DNA of 64,000 bases from Branchinecta lynchi. Taxonomy: Eukaryota > Arthropoda > Branchiopoda > Anostraca > Branchinectidae. The position numbers and the translations under genes are program-made. Location of the stretch: NCBI GenBank assembly GCA_023053575.1, contig JAKZAP010000014.1, positions 19,122,938 to 19,186,937 on the forward strand, in the 5' to 3' direction. Of the stretch, positions 22,474 to 34,372 are shown piece after piece. Position 1 is the first letter of the stretch. The number at the start of each line of letters is the position of its first letter. The notes under the pieces are model-generated. The model saw only the letters and a list, made by a program, of their open reading frames with translations, did not search any database and was not told where the DNA came from.

Positions 22474-23085
22474 AGAGCGTGCTCCACCCTTCTAACAATA
22501 ACTATTAGCTACTATTTTCGTTCCAACCTCGTAAAAAGTTACTACGCGGACCGTTCCAACCTTCTCGAAATAGTAACTAATAGTAACTATTTGCTTACCA
22601 TGCTCAGGAGCATAGTAAGCGTGGTAGCTACGCATTTCTGTAACGTGATTGGTCGGATTTGTCTCTGGCGTGATATTCTGCTGGAACATAGAAAAATCGT
22701 TCGCACCTTGACGGCAAAACGAAAGAATTCGTGACGTCATGCGTGGTAACTATGGTAAGTAGGTTGGAACACGATCATAATGAGCATGTTCCACCCTTCT
22801 AACATAGTTACTATTAGTTACTATTTCCGTTCCATCCTCATGAAAAGTTACTACTCTGACCGTTCCAACTTTGTCGGAATAGTAACTAACAGTTACTATT
22901 TGCTTACCATGCTCGGGAGCGTAGTAAGCGTAGTTACTACGCATATCTGTAACGTGATTGGTCGGATTCGCCCTTGACGTGAGATCCTGCTGGAAAACAG
23001 AAAAATCGTTACAGCCTTGACGACAAAAAGCCAGAATTCGTGACGTTATGCGTAGTAACTACGGTAAGTAGGGTGGAACACGCTC
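22474..23085. mobile_element. Foldback element C, copies 2 and 3 in tandem
   Basis: 22474-22776 and 22781-23085, each with cttctaacaatagtaacta-like left arm, tgctcgggagcgtagtaagc, gtaacgtgattggtcggatt and a GGGTGGAACACGCTC-type right end. The 65 bp before copy 2 (22408-22473) repeats the 65 bp before copy 1 (19372-19440), so flank plus element were duplicated together. Confidence 0.85.
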
Positions 23086-23089
23086 AATA

Positions 23090-24531
23090 TTCATTGCGTT
23101 TACAGACATGAATTATCTGCCATCTACAGCGATTCACTACATTTCGAAAGGTATCAAAAGTCAACGCTAGATGACGGCCAGCCCTATGGATATTAAAATT
23201 CGGCTAGCGCGAAGCCAGTACACCAGATTGAAGACTCAAATACCCCAAGAAACACAGTACACATATACAAATAACATCTCAGCAAAATGTGACAAAATAC
23301 TAGTAAATAGATCAAGAACTTCACCTAATAACATCAGTAAAGAAAGAGCCAACGACTACTACTGCCATCTTGCTTATTTTAAGGCTCCAAGAAACAGATT
23401 GGTGAATGGTGATGGACAGTTTCTCGTCCGGGAGTGTCAAGTTTCATTTAAATTATTCTTATCTAAAAAAAGATAGCGTATCATTATTTGATGTATCTAA
23501 GACTTCTAGTTGGAATCGTCTGATGTTCGAAGTCTAAGGGTAAGTAAATCATCGATAAGAAGAAGCAATTGACACTTCGCTCGAAGGCGAGAGAATAATT
23601 TTATTTTATTGCTACATTTTACAGCGAATATTGCTTGTAGAGGTTAAAGTTTTGATTTATTAGGAATTTAGAAACTTAGTAGGGGCACCATTTGGGAAGG
23701 GGGGGGGGAGGTATTCTTAGGTTCCGGCCATAGTCCGAATAGCGCTGGCGTCGAAAAATTACCAAATAATTTCAGTCAATTCTGTTACCAAATTCGGTTA
23801 GCCGGGATACGGTAGTTATTCAGAATTCGTGATAACTACCGAAAACTGGCAGTTATACCGAACACTGATCATTACACCGAATAGATTTGTACCGATAGCC
23901 TATTTGGGATTCTGTATAACTACCGAATCCTGTAAATATACCGAACAGTTCTGTAATCGAAAAGATACTGAACAATTTTAGTAAATTTACCGAAACTAAA
24001 AAAATTGGGGGTGGGGGGGGGGGGGGGGAGGGTGGTTTTGATCTTTGATGAACCATTTTGTTTTTACTTTAGTCCATCGTATTAATTTGTTTGAGAAATA
24101 TTAGAATTATAACTGCAATTACGAGGAAAAACTTTTGTAATTATTTTAACCTGTCATTTTAATTCGTGTTTGATACTGATTTTAAAATCGTGAATTGTAT
24201 ACATATAGGAACTAGGGTCACAATTATTAATATACGAATATACCTCTTAGTTGATCCATTTCACTGCGACGATATATCCAGCACTATTTTTGGTAAAAAT
24301 ATTACGGAACAGTAAACCGAAGTGATTGAATTTCGTTCGCCACATCCAAACAGAAATCCGAAAACGAAAAGTTCCGTCGGAAATTGTGGATATTTTCCGG
24401 CGATTTTCCCGGATAATATACGGCTACAGCTTACGGCAACAGTGCTAAGCCGTAGTTGAGTAAAATGGCATCTACGGCTGCTCGTCGCCAGATAATCCTT
24501 GGTAAGTCCAACACGGCTTATGTGTCAATCT
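23090..24531. other. No gene; TACCGAA-rich stretch at 23755-24000
   Basis: 23755-24000 repeats taccgaa/ttcggta about ten times at irregular 15-30-bp spacing, ending at a G-rich run (24006-24030). An open frame of 101 codons at 23171-23476 has no recognisable motif. Nothing else identified. Confidence 0.5.
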
Positions 24532-24820
24532 GAGCGCGTTCCACCCTTCTAACAATAGTAACTATTAGTTACTATTTTCGTTCCAACCTCGTGAAAAGTT
24601 ACTACGCTGACCTTTCCAAACTTCTCGAAATAGTAACTAACTATTTGCTTACCATGCTCGGGTGCGTGGTAACTAATCATTTCTGTAACGTGATTGGTCG
24701 GATTCGCCCATGCATGATATTCTGCTGCAAAATAGAAAAATCGTTCCAGCCTTGATGGCAAAAAAACAGAATTGATGACATCATGCGTAGTAACTACACT
24801 AAGTAGGGCAGAACACGCTC
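24532..24820. mobile_element. Foldback element C, copy 4
   Basis: Left gagcgcgttccacccttcta, right ctaagtagggcagaacacgc; internal cgtgattggtcggattcgcc as in the other copies. Confidence 0.85.
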
Positions 24821-25612
24821 TATGTCTGCGTCATACACATCTTTTCAACGAGTTTAATTCAAACGTCTTCGTATCAAACGCTTAAAATTTCAACAGCACT
24901 GACTCCTGACTAGCTACAAATTACAATCAATAACCTCAAATGCCGAACAACCTGGCAGTTGATACTCAATCCGAAGTGCCTAAGAACATTCCATCATCCA
25001 TAAAGGAATCAAACAAAATCCATGGACGTAATGCCTTGAACAGAAGATCAGGGTTGGGTGCTTGCGGACTAGAAATCCTGCTTCATCATCAATTCCATAT
25101 GGAATAGTTGAGACTTGATCAACTTGGTGATGAAAGAGCAAAAAATACAGCCGAGAAATCCTGATCGTGTGTTGGCACTGTATATAACAAAGCAGTATGC
25201 CCGACGAACGGGTTGGCAAAAGCCCCGACATTTTGTACCAAAGAAAATATCCTATAACCACGCGCGCTACGGCGATGTCTTTAATTAACGTCCGTGGAAC
25301 AAACCTAAGACCACTAGTTTCGATCGCTTACGACAACCACTCACTGACAGAAGTTTCATCGCATTTACACAGGTATCGACTATACCTCAGCCTATTATGA
25401 GAGGCCCGTGACGTCACACGAAAAGTCTACGTTGTTCATAGAAGGGTTTATAAATGTAACGTGTCCAGCGCCTCGCTGGCCGCTCGGCTCTATATATTTA
25501 GATACAAATATATATTCAGCAATATTAGTTTAATCAAATTTTCGATTTCTTTCATAACGTCACAAAAACGCCACGGACCACGCATAATAGGCCGAAAATT
25601 CTACACCTTTAT
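24821..25612. other. Nothing recognised
   Basis: No exon, repeat family or RNA gene that I can support. Confidence 0.4.
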
Positions 25613-25823
25613 GGTCCATTTACACACTACGTAAAATCCGAGCGTATTTTGAAATCCGAGCGTATTTTACGCACATTTTGATCTTGAAAACATTTCTAGC
25701 AATACGGACGTATTTGAGAAATCGGTCCATTTTGTATCTAAATACGTCCGTATTGCTCGAAATCTTTTCAAGCTCAAAACGTGCGTAAAATAGGCTCGGA
25801 TTTTTCGCAGCGTGTAAACCCAC
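25613..25823. mobile_element. Foldback element O, 210 bp
   Basis: Ends ggtccatttacacact and agcgtgtaaaccca; interior tagcaatacggacgtattt pairs with aaatacgtccgtattgct. Nearly complete hairpin. Confidence 0.85.
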
Positions 25824-25999
25824 CGTTACACAAGGCTGCGTTTTTTCAACATAGGGTGCATGAGATGACACACTAACTGTTCTGTTACGATCTTTTAAGG
25901 GTTTTCTTTTCGCTAAAAACCAACGGTGCAAACAATGTTTAATGTCTTGGTTTACAGAAGCGTAGTTCTTCAAGCACACCCCTCACTATTTACTGTTTA

Positions 26000-26345
26000 T
26001 ACTCCAGTATCAAAGCTATCTGAATACTGTAAGCTATGCTCTACTTTTAAAAAGGTATATTGGATATTGCCTGTTTCAAGCCTTTCCCCAGGCCCACCGA
26101 GTTCTAGCAAGATCTCGACAAAATTCAGAATGACGCAACAATAGCATGATACGCGAACGCTGGTCTTGAGCGTAATGCACATGGAAACGCAAAGATTAGT
26201 GAGGTGTCGTTCGCGGCGTCAGAATGTAACATAGAAAATTCGGATCCCCGGGTTTAAGAATTAAACGAATGACGTTACGGAAGTAGGTTGCATTGACATT
26301 ATAGGTACGACAGGTCCTTTAAAGGTAGGTTCATAACAGGGGGTG
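26000..26345 (-). mobile_element. Element N, diverged minus copy
   Basis: Contains gtttcaagcctttccccagg and ggaagtaggttgcattgaca, ending gacaggtcctttaaaggt; corresponds to 924-1284 reversed. Confidence 0.55.
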
Positions 26346-26434
26346 GACTGTATCATATCTGATGAAATCCAAACCACTGTGTTAATGTTACGAAACTTCT
26401 GACAGTTCACCTCCCGTCTTTCCAAGGGCTTGTC

Positions 26435-26600
26435 ACTTCTGTCCACCAGCACTGGAATTTTTGGTAATTTGAGGCTAAAAGATTTAAAACGTATCAGGAC
26501 TTTTTATTTCAAATATTGTAAATTTCTCTTGTACCTTCCTCGACGTTACAGGAATTCCCGTATAGCTTCAACTTTTTTGCCCTCTGACCCTTGTGCAAAG
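26435..26600 (+). mobile_element. LINE fragment, family 2
   Basis: Encodes LRLKDLKRIRTFYFKYCKF then LLYLPRRYRNSRIASTF, similar to LRKKEIKKMRSCYFKYAKHL in the 62-kb copy. About 165 bp, no further motifs. Confidence 0.6.
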
Positions 26601-26639
26601 TTATCCGATTGCCCAAGACCTTCACGTCTCTGCCCTTAG

Positions 26640-27190
26640 CCATTTCTCCGCACTCCATCTAGGAAGAAGATTTTTTTAGACCCGATTAGTCCCTTTCCTT
26701 TTTTTTTTTTAAATATTTATTTTATGATCTCGTGCATTTACTACGTTATTGAAAGCTCAGTGTATTTTTTTTCCTTTTCTTTGTCTACGCTGCACTATTT
26801 TCCTCTTCTTAAGTACGTAAATAAAATTTCATCATCATCATCAGATCGTTGCGAGGATGATGTTACTTTTACACTACTGCCAACTTCGCTTCACTCATTT
26901 GACACATATGGCTTTTTCAATCTCCAAGGGCCACATACCGGGACTGAGACATACACCACACAGAAATGCACAACCCAGTACTATTTTTGTGAAGAGGTGT
27001 GACAGAGAAGGGGGCAAAGTAAATGAAGCACAAAATCGTTTTCAAAGAAGACTGCAGTGACATGCCCTTCTGATCACGAGATGTGATAAATAAATGACCT
27101 ACAGCTATACTAAGATCTTGAAAAGCAATTATAAAGTGAACAACCACACATAAACACTTATTGACAAAGCTAATACCACGTTCTCCAATT
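26640..27190. other. Nothing recognised; LINE-type tail near 26820-26850
   Basis: gtacgtaaataaaatttcatcatcatc (split here by its ATC run) looks like a retroelement 3' end. No gene seen. Confidence 0.4.
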
Positions 27191-28058
27191 TCGATGGGAT
27201 CCCAAAAGTTCAAATTTTATCCAGATAATCGGGACTCCTTGAACACTTTTACTATTGCAATTTAGAAACAGTGGCCAAAAAATAAATCATATGAGAAAAC
27301 CAAGTTCAGATATGGATTCAGCATGTGTGTTTACCCCTTTAGGTCATATCTATTTTGACGAAGCAGAACGAAACTTCCTGCCTTACTTCTGCCAATGTTC
27401 CGGTTTTGGCGGAATTCCGGAACTACTTGTTCGGCGAAAAAATAAAGCTCAAAACGAATTTAGCATGTCTCCTTACCCCTACATCCAACCTCTAATCAAC
27501 TTCAGATTAAACCTTTACTTTAACAAATTTTCCGGTTTCAGCCGGATTCCGAGCGATCTATACGTCAGGTGAGAAAATGATTGTCATATGCGAATTCAGC
27601 ATGTCTACTTACCCACAAATCGAACATCTTATCAAATTTAAAAAAAACATTTACTTTAAACAAATTCTCCGGTTTTGGCCGGATTCCGGCCGAAATAATT
27701 GTGCGACGAGAAAATTATTTTCATATTCGGACTCAGCACGTTTCCCTGCCTCTAACTCGAACCTCCAAATCAACTTCATATTAAAATTTTACTCGTCCTT
27801 ACCCCTAATTCGACTATTTCATTAGCTTTTGAAAAACTTTTTTTTTCCCTGAATTTCAAACCCCTCCCCCACCCCTAAATATAGAGCTCCATATCCCATC
27901 TTCGAACTTGCCCTATACTTTGACCTAAACAGTCTTCGTGCCAAGTTTAATCAAAATATCTCAACCCCTTCGAGAGTTATCGTGCTAACAGACGGACGGA
28001 CGGACAACTTCTGCGATGTCATAGGTATCCCTCCACTTACGTTTTAGGATCCCAAAAA
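27191..28058 (+). mobile_element. GGGATCCC element D2
   Basis: Left tcgatgggatcccaaaag, right cactta cgttttaggatccc. Three internal minisatellite units (27400, 27540, 27670) each with ccggttt(t/c)(g/a)gccggattcc. A short gacggacggacgga run at 27994. Confidence 0.85.
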
Positions 28059-29437
28059 CGACCCTGACTTCGCTCTGTGATATAACCGGTTACAGTATGG
28101 TTTTCTATAGCTCCATTTTTTGTTTTTTGAAAGGGTACGAGCAACCTGCGCACAGCTGCTTTATCTGAGAGCGTGAGACGTGCGTCACAGCAAGAACAAA
28201 TAAGCCAATGACCTCCGTCTCTGGTCCAATGCACTGACTACGGATACCTCGACAAAACTTAGCAGAGCCCGAGCTAGTGGCTGAGCTCTGAGTTGACGCC
28301 CGTCTACTTCCCCTTAGCACTGCGCATTTGAGAGGAAAAGAGCGCAGCAGGCGCGTACGACCCGCCTCCGAAGGGCGTCACACGTGGTTTACAACCAATA
28401 GTCTTCTTCTCCGGGGCTCTACATGAGCTAGTTGTATAGAGGTAACGAATTTGTGATGTTCCGCATAGCTCCTACCCTCCGCTCGTTTGCATCAGGCAGG
28501 GCTTCGGGAATATCTGCGACTCCGCATGGTCGTACTACGGAGATCGGGAGACAGAGCTTCTACTTCTTATTTGTTATTGCTGAGCTACGACCTGCAATTG
28601 AAACAAAAACTGGTATAAACCCTAGCTCATTAGAAGAAACAAGCCTGGAAGTCCACTTTTCACAACCAAATTAAAGCGGTGTACCGTCATAACGTATGGC
28701 TCTATCAGTTCCTACATAAAAAACCACATTACAGGTGGATACAATCAAGAACTGATAAGGGGAACTATAGTCTTCAGCCACTCGGCCTGCAAAAATACCA
28801 ATCATCTTGTGATATTCCTTCGCCATCGTTTCTGACACACCACCTAGTCAGTCTTGTGCGGTTCCAGTGTTTTTCGTCACCTCGAAAAGGCCTTTTGGTA
28901 CAACAATCTTCTGCTGATTTCTTTCTATCTTTCTTTCATTTCCCAAACTGCGCTATTCAACCTGCACGATCTTATTCCGGCGAGGTCACTGTATTGATTA
29001 TCTCACTGGCACATATCACTAGCATATTATGTGCGCGTTGCTTGAACTGAAATGATGAAGCTACCGTGAGTGTATGTGTCACTAGGTTATTCATACGCCC
29101 CGACATGGGATTCTTCTAGGCCAGCTGGCTGCACTGTACGATGTGGGTTTACTTGAGAATGTCATTCCAGGTTGTATTTTATTCACAACTAGAAGCTCGA
29201 TCGCGTATCAGGTTAAGGAGATTTCGAGTTTCTGTTTGTCGGTTGATATTGTGCGAAGTATATATACATCTCCAACGATGTCCCGTGTCTGCAAGTTCCA
29301 ATAGACCTGTAACGCTTTGTCTCTAGTGGCTTTGTTAATCTGACACAGTCAGGCACTCACAGAGGAGCGTACGCTTCAAATCTGTGATGAGAATTCCGTT
29401 CTCAATTTCTTCAGATAAATTAGAACTTGCAGTCAAT
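28059..29437. other. Nothing recognised
   Basis: Open frames at 28432-28674 and 28679-29050 (80 and 123 codons) have no motif I recognise and no splice context that convinces me. The missing first RBKS exon could lie anywhere between 19.3 and 31 kb; I did not see it here. Confidence 0.4.
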
Positions 29438-29720
29438 AGTTGCGTTTTTGAAGATACCATAGTAACTAGACCTGAATGTTGTCGTTTTTGCAGTTAGCGT
29501 GGTATCTGATACTACGGTTGATTTGCAAAAACGACATTTGCCAAATTTGGGCTTTTAGAAGTCTTCCCCAAAAACTGCACACCTGCCAAACTTTTATCAC
29601 ACGAATTTGGCCATATCCCAGAGTCTTCTGTTGGTGATGACGAAAGTGAGATGACTTTTTCAGGTACCACGATTTTATACTGTGTTATCAGATACCATGC
29701 TATCTGCAAAAACGCAACTA
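29438..29720. mobile_element. Foldback element A, copy 3
   Basis: Starts agttgcgtttttgaagatac and ends tatctgcaaaaacgcaact: near-perfect terminal inverted repeats. 283 bp. Confidence 0.8.
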
Positions 29721-29972
29721 ATCATGACAACATGAATAACGATAAACAAACATTAGTATTATCACTGAGCCTTTAACTTGACTAATGAATTTCATTACAT
29801 TTAGGCTAAGCACGTTCTTTTGTTGTTTGCAATAAAGCCAAATTTGGCGTTTTCACCGTAAACGCACTTTTCGGTTAAATTCTACTCTACCCCCCCCCCC
29901 CCCCCCCCAAAAAAAAATGGAAATAAATTCATTCATTCATTCATACGTGGTTCATACGTCGCACCAAGTGGT

Positions 29973-30231
29973 CTTAGGTTTTGTTCCAGAAACTTAACAA
30001 TTCAATCTTCAACTTTACATCGGGGCGGAGCTAAAATTTGTCGAATTCTCAGTTGTTAACTTTTCCCAACGACGTTCACCCATGATAGACACAAAATAGT
30101 TAACAATGTTCTGGAACGGAAATCGTAGGTTGGCAAAGCTTAAACCTCGCAATCAGAATCCTGGAACGCAGAAAGTTGACAACTGTTAACAATTTGTTAA
30201 TAATCTTCAAGTTCTGGAACGCAACCTTAGT
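29973..30231. mobile_element. Foldback element T, 259 bp
   Basis: Ends cttaggttttgttccagaaa and gttctggaacgcaacctta; a second gttctggaacg pair and gttaacaat repeats lie inside. Confidence 0.7.
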
Positions 30232-30308
30232 AGCACGTAGATTATATTCCTTTCTTCGGTGAATGTTCAGTGGCGATCGCCATCCACCCGATCGTCCGCA
30301 CGATACCT

Positions 30309-30685
30309 TAGTGACGTTTTTGCTGATACCATGGTATCTGTTATACCACGGTAACTGGATCTGCAATTAGTCGTTTTTGCAGTTATCATGGTATCTGACA
30401 TACAGTTGCTCTGCAAAAACGACAACTGCCGAAATTCCGCTTTTCGAAGTCATTCCGAAAGAAGAACAGATATTCAGCCACATCACTAAGTGTCAAACTT
30501 CTTTCCCACCAATTTGACAAAATTTATGAAAGTGAGATGACTTTTTCAGATACCACGACCAGTTACCACGGTCGGACCGGAGTATCTGAATATCAATACC
30601 ACGCTAACTGGCCAGATACCACGATAACTACAAAAAAGCCTTTTACCGTGGCATAAGATACCACGATAACTGCAAAAACGCAACT
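30309..30685. mobile_element. Foldback element A, copy 4
   Basis: Starts agtgacgtttttgctgatac and ends gataactgcaaaaacgcaac. The uninterrupted stretch ctggatctgcaattagtcg shows the site that element B hit in copy 1. Its right end lies about 315 bp from the SLC25A42 stop codon. Confidence 0.8.
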
Positions 30686-30999
30686 ATTGATTCATCAATA
30701 CCGAACTAAAAAAAACTACTTAAGTTGAATTCTGTTGCTCGTTTTTTACTTTAATTCCATTCCTTTAATCATCCGCTTTTGCTTGTTTAAATTTAGCGGG
30801 TGATAAATAAAAACAACCTTATTTTTTAATCCCGGTAGCACTGAGGAAGTTCATAGGGTCCACTACTTTTAATATGCAGATCTTCTGCGGTGACGCGGTT
30901 CCACTATTCAGAACGAGGCAGCACTATACACGCGTTTTCCGTCATTGGCGAATTTTTCGAACTCACAGCCACGTTGTTCACTCTTCAAAAATCTGCTCA

Positions 31000-31138
31000 C
31001 TAGCTCTTGAAATAAGTCAATTGTCTCAAGAAGGCCTGCATGGTGTCAAACGTTGAAAAGCTGATGCCTACAGATATCGGCCCTTTAATCCAATTCATAC
31101 TGAGCCCCTTGTATAGGCCGTGGACAATGCCTTCCTCC
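31000..31138 (-). CDS. SLC25A42: SLC25A42-type carrier, exon 7 (C-terminus, stop TAG)
   Basis: 139 nt ending in TAG at 31000-31002; acceptor ttttttttcag. It encodes (R)[36 protein letters not shown] and LRQLTYFKS. [34 protein letters not shown] is the SLC25A42 C-terminus, and the end position fits the family. A decayed partial copy of this exon with its acceptor-side intron lies 0.35 kb upstream at 31423-31548. Confidence 0.92.
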
Positions 31139-31422
31139 CTGAAAAAAAAAGTCGAAAATTAGGGATTGGACTGACCGGATTCAAACAGAACAATCAGTGC
31201 GAGACCAGATATGGGCGACTCCGATTAGGAAAGGATTCGAATTCCGAATCCACGATTTCAGGTGAGGATTCGAATACGACCTTATTCCTTGACCATTGGT
31301 GAATTTTTCTCGTCTCCTTCCTTTTTCGTTATATTCAGTCAGTTGATTTCTGTTTGGTGTTTAACTAATCTCGGTTATTTCCCTGCCCCAGCCAAGCACT
31401 CCTTTTGTGCTTTCCTGACTTA

Positions 31423-31548
31423 TACAGATATCGGCCCTTTAATCCAAGTCATACTAAGACCCTTGTATAGGCCGTGGACAATGCCTTCCTACTTGAAAAA
31501 AGGGTCGTAAATTACAGATTGGACTGAGCGGATTCAAACAGAACAATG
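31423..31548 (-). pseudogene. Partial duplicate of SLC25A42 exon 7 and flanking intron
   Basis: About 125 bp that copy 31078-31197: the first half of exon 7 ([19 protein letters not shown] is recognisable) and about 55 bp of intron upstream, including the run reading ggattcaaacagaacaat. The acceptor has changed from cag to aag with one base fewer, and the copy runs into a stop just after the ISV codons, so splicing to it would truncate the carrier. It lacks the second half of the exon. It lies in the intron immediately before the real exon. Confidence 0.8.
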
Positions 31549-31647
31549 GGAGATGGGGGAATCCAATCCAGTGCTAGGTACGAATACGCTTCCTATCAAT
31601 AGACAAGAAGGGTCGAAATGAATACTGCTTGAGCCCAAGCTGAGTAG

Positions 31648-32140
31648 AGGCCTTTTTCCGCGATACAATTGTGGGCCACACACTTCTGAGTGTTTGTCGC
31701 GGAAACACGATTGTGTGCCACACAGTCGAGCCGTTGAAACTCGCGGAAACGCCGTTTTGTCCATTTTATTGGCTTAAATTAAAATATTTGATAATAAAAA
31801 TAAAATTCACATAAAATCTCAATAAAATAGAACTCCAGGTTAATATACTTACCATTATGTGCAAAAGGGATCCTCAGTTTTAAGTCAATATGCTTGGGAA
31901 AGTAGTTAACTTTATTGTTTAGATACTATTTTGCAGCTTAATTTGAATTTCTCGCTAGAATCGAGCGACAAAACCGACAATGGCTCGCCAGTTGTTTGTC
32001 AAATTTAAGCCACAAAGCGAGCCACGAAAATCTTGTTGGTCGCGGAAGCACAGTTGTGGGCCGTACAAAACAACGCGGAAACACTCTTTTCGAGCCACAA
32101 TCGACCCACGAACTGTTTGTGGGAGCACGGAAAAACGCCT
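31648..32140. mobile_element. Foldback element G, copy 2
   Basis: Ends aggcctttttccgcgatac and gagcacggaaaaacgcct; over most of its length similar to 3792-4288. In the intron between SLC25A42 exons 6 and 7. Confidence 0.8.
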
Positions 32141-32280
32141 TAGCAAACCTATATTCAAACAATTTATAAAACGGATACGTCAGCTACGATGCTTTGGCAC
32201 CGCAAAACTTGAACCTGGTTGAAGGTTCATTCCAAACGTTTAAACTGAAGTTCGACAGCCTGACGAGAACCCTTGCCAAG

Positions 32281-32440
32281 AAAGACATTCTGAGTAACTA
32301 TAGACCTATTGCTCTGGCAGAAGTTGTGTTAAAGGTGTTAGAAAAGTGTTTTTATGATATTGTCGAACCTCAGATACGATCGTCTGCCTACCAATTTGGA
32401 TCTAAGAAATTCCGAAATATCGCTGCAAAAGCATCGTAGC
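32281..32440 (+). mobile_element. RT fragment inside a hammerhead-like repeat pair
   Basis: Encodes KDILSNYRPIALAEVVLKVL then EKCFYDIVEPQIRSSAYQFG: RT domains 1-2 (NYRPIALxxxxxKxxE). It lies between two pieces of the hammerhead-like element (32160-32270 and 32430-32530). Confidence 0.6.
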
Positions 32441-33169
32441 TGACGTATTCATTTTATGCAGTTTTTGAATATATAGGGCCGAAATACCCCAGTAAAATTT
32501 TTACCGAACTTATCCGTTTCAGACCAGTAAACATGATAAAAAAAAGCTCAGAATCACTTTTTTCTTCTTCAAATATCCAAACTAATCCAAACATTCTGTT
32601 CACCTTTTCTTAGTAATCGCATGCCACAGGTTTATTCTGAATTGAACGCGATTGCCGGGTTGCTGTTTCGGCTCGAGAAAAACCCACGCCGAAAGTCTTC
32701 TTTTCTAGATGACGAGATTTCCCAGGATTGATTAGCAAAGAATTGTAACACCTAATTGTTAATTTTTGTATGTCTTCAGAGGTACCACACTGGTCTTGTT
32801 TTTTTAATTTATTTATATTTGTAATAAACAGTTGTAGCATTAGATGGAAATTACTATTTTGACCCTTGGCTCCCTACGTGCCATAACAGCTGTCAGAGAT
32901 AATCGGCTGAGATTTAGTCCAGACAAAAGTATTTCAAACCAATGAAATTTGGTTTTTTTTTTAATTTGCTCATTGTTTAAGGTGTTTTAAGTGGTTTTAA
33001 ATATTCATAGTGACAGTAGGGATGGTTAGCATCGTGTATGTGGTAGAAATACCATTTTTTGTGGCCCGCTTTAACTTCATTCTTCTCCGAAGAGACAGAT
33101 TTTGTTGGTGGTAAGTCTTGCTCTAGCATAAATATATTGCAGCACCCTCGCTGTCAAAAACAGGCTTAC

Positions 33170-33347
33170 CGATAAACTCGAATAAGGGTCCCAATAATAG
33201 TCTTGTATTTTCCTCCTGTTACATTGGCGGTCTGCATTCGTCTTCGGACGATATCCAGGGGGTAGGAGGAAGACTGACCCAGAAGACCTGCGCATGCGCC
33301 GAAGCACAGTCGCTCGATTGCATTTGGCGGTCGACCTTCATTCAACC
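33170..33347 (-). CDS. SLC25A42: SLC25A42-type carrier, exon 6 (third carrier signature)
   Basis: 178 nt with two bases in and two bases out (CG of Arg); acceptor atttcgctag, donor gtaagc. It encodes [36 protein letters not shown] and [29 protein letters not shown] is the third signature, and [17 protein letters not shown] is the human counterpart. The exon is clean, without frameshifts. Confidence 0.92.
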
Positions 33348-33942
33348 CTAGCGAAATACAAATAATGAAAAACAAAATCGTCAACATCCTTATACACAAC
33401 ATCTTCCCTTTCTTCTGCTGAAACGTACTCTGGTCTTATTTTTTTTCTTCTATTTTTAAAATGTTGGCCTGGGCTGCTTTACATTCTTGTTCATGTAGAC
33501 GCATTTGTTTTAACATCGTAAATGTCTATACGACGGCTGTTACATTTTCACTTCCAATTTCAAACTGTCGATGTTTAAAGGATGATTTAGACTATGAATA
33601 ACAACGGCAACAATAATAAGGGAAATGGAAACTGTTTCTTTACTAACAGATTAAAAGTGTTTCCGTCCTTTCCACTGAATTTTTAACTTGGAACAAATTC
33701 CGACCGTAACCCACTGAAAGCTACAGTTGTAGAAATACGTAGTTCGTACTTCAGAGACCAGAACCGATTGCTATTTTGATCGTTTACAACTCAACAAATT
33801 TAAATTTCGGTCCCTAAAAATAATCTTATCGAAATGCCACGTTCCTTAATTTATTTTCATTTTTGTGTCATCTCTACGTAGATGATGGCCGGGATTTAAA
33901 AGTTTGGTTCGAGTACAGCGACAGACTCTATGATACTCATAC

Positions 33943-34190
33943 AGCGTGTTCCACCCTACTTACCGTAGTTACTGCGCTTGACGTCACGGCTCCTGGCTTC
34001 TTGGGGTTGGAACGAATTTTCTTATTTTCGTCAAAATGGGCTGATCGGGCCAATAACGTCACTGAGATCGTAGTTACCACGCTAATTACGCTCCATAGCG
34101 TGGTAAGCAAATAGTTCCTATTTCGAGAAGGTTGGAACGGAACGAAAATAGTAACTAATAGTTACTACTGTCAGAAGGGTCGAAACCATA
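33943..34190. mobile_element. Foldback element C, copy 5 (reversed)
   Basis: Starts gcgtgttccaccctactta, ends gttactactgtcagaagggt. In the intron between SLC25A42 exons 6 and 5. Confidence 0.8.
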
Positions 34191-34239
34191 GGATATTTGG
34201 GCTAAGGCGGGGTAGCGAAATAATAAAGGGCTTACGTAC

Positions 34240-34372
34240 TAGCGTGTTCCTGCTTCAAAGTTTCGTAGGTGAAGAAACTTGTGCCAGCATATGGTATAAC
34301 GCCAAGAATCGTCGGAGTATAACCCCTGAATAATGTCCGAGGACCTTCCTCTTTCCAAATTTTTACAAATAC
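34240..34372 (-). CDS. SLC25A42: SLC25A42-type carrier, exon 5 (TM4 region)
   Basis: 133 nt: 44 codons plus one base; acceptor ttttttag, donor gtacgtaag. It encodes [34 protein letters not shown] and [10 protein letters not shown]. EEGxxxLFRG is the matrix-helix motif of the second repeat, and [17 protein letters not shown] matches SLC25A42 closely. Joins to exon 4 read SSIVA-VFVK and to exon 6 via a split Arg codon. A foldback element lies 50 bp downstream at 33943-34190. Confidence 0.9.

Noticed and set aside
23171..23476. 101-codon frame as a gene
   Set aside because: No recognisable domain, no splice sites or neighbours supporting it, and the sequence composition is like the surrounding DNA.
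31230..31280. ggattcgaattccgaatcc as a tRNA T-arm
   Set aside because: No acceptor stem, D-arm or anticodon arm can be arranged around it.
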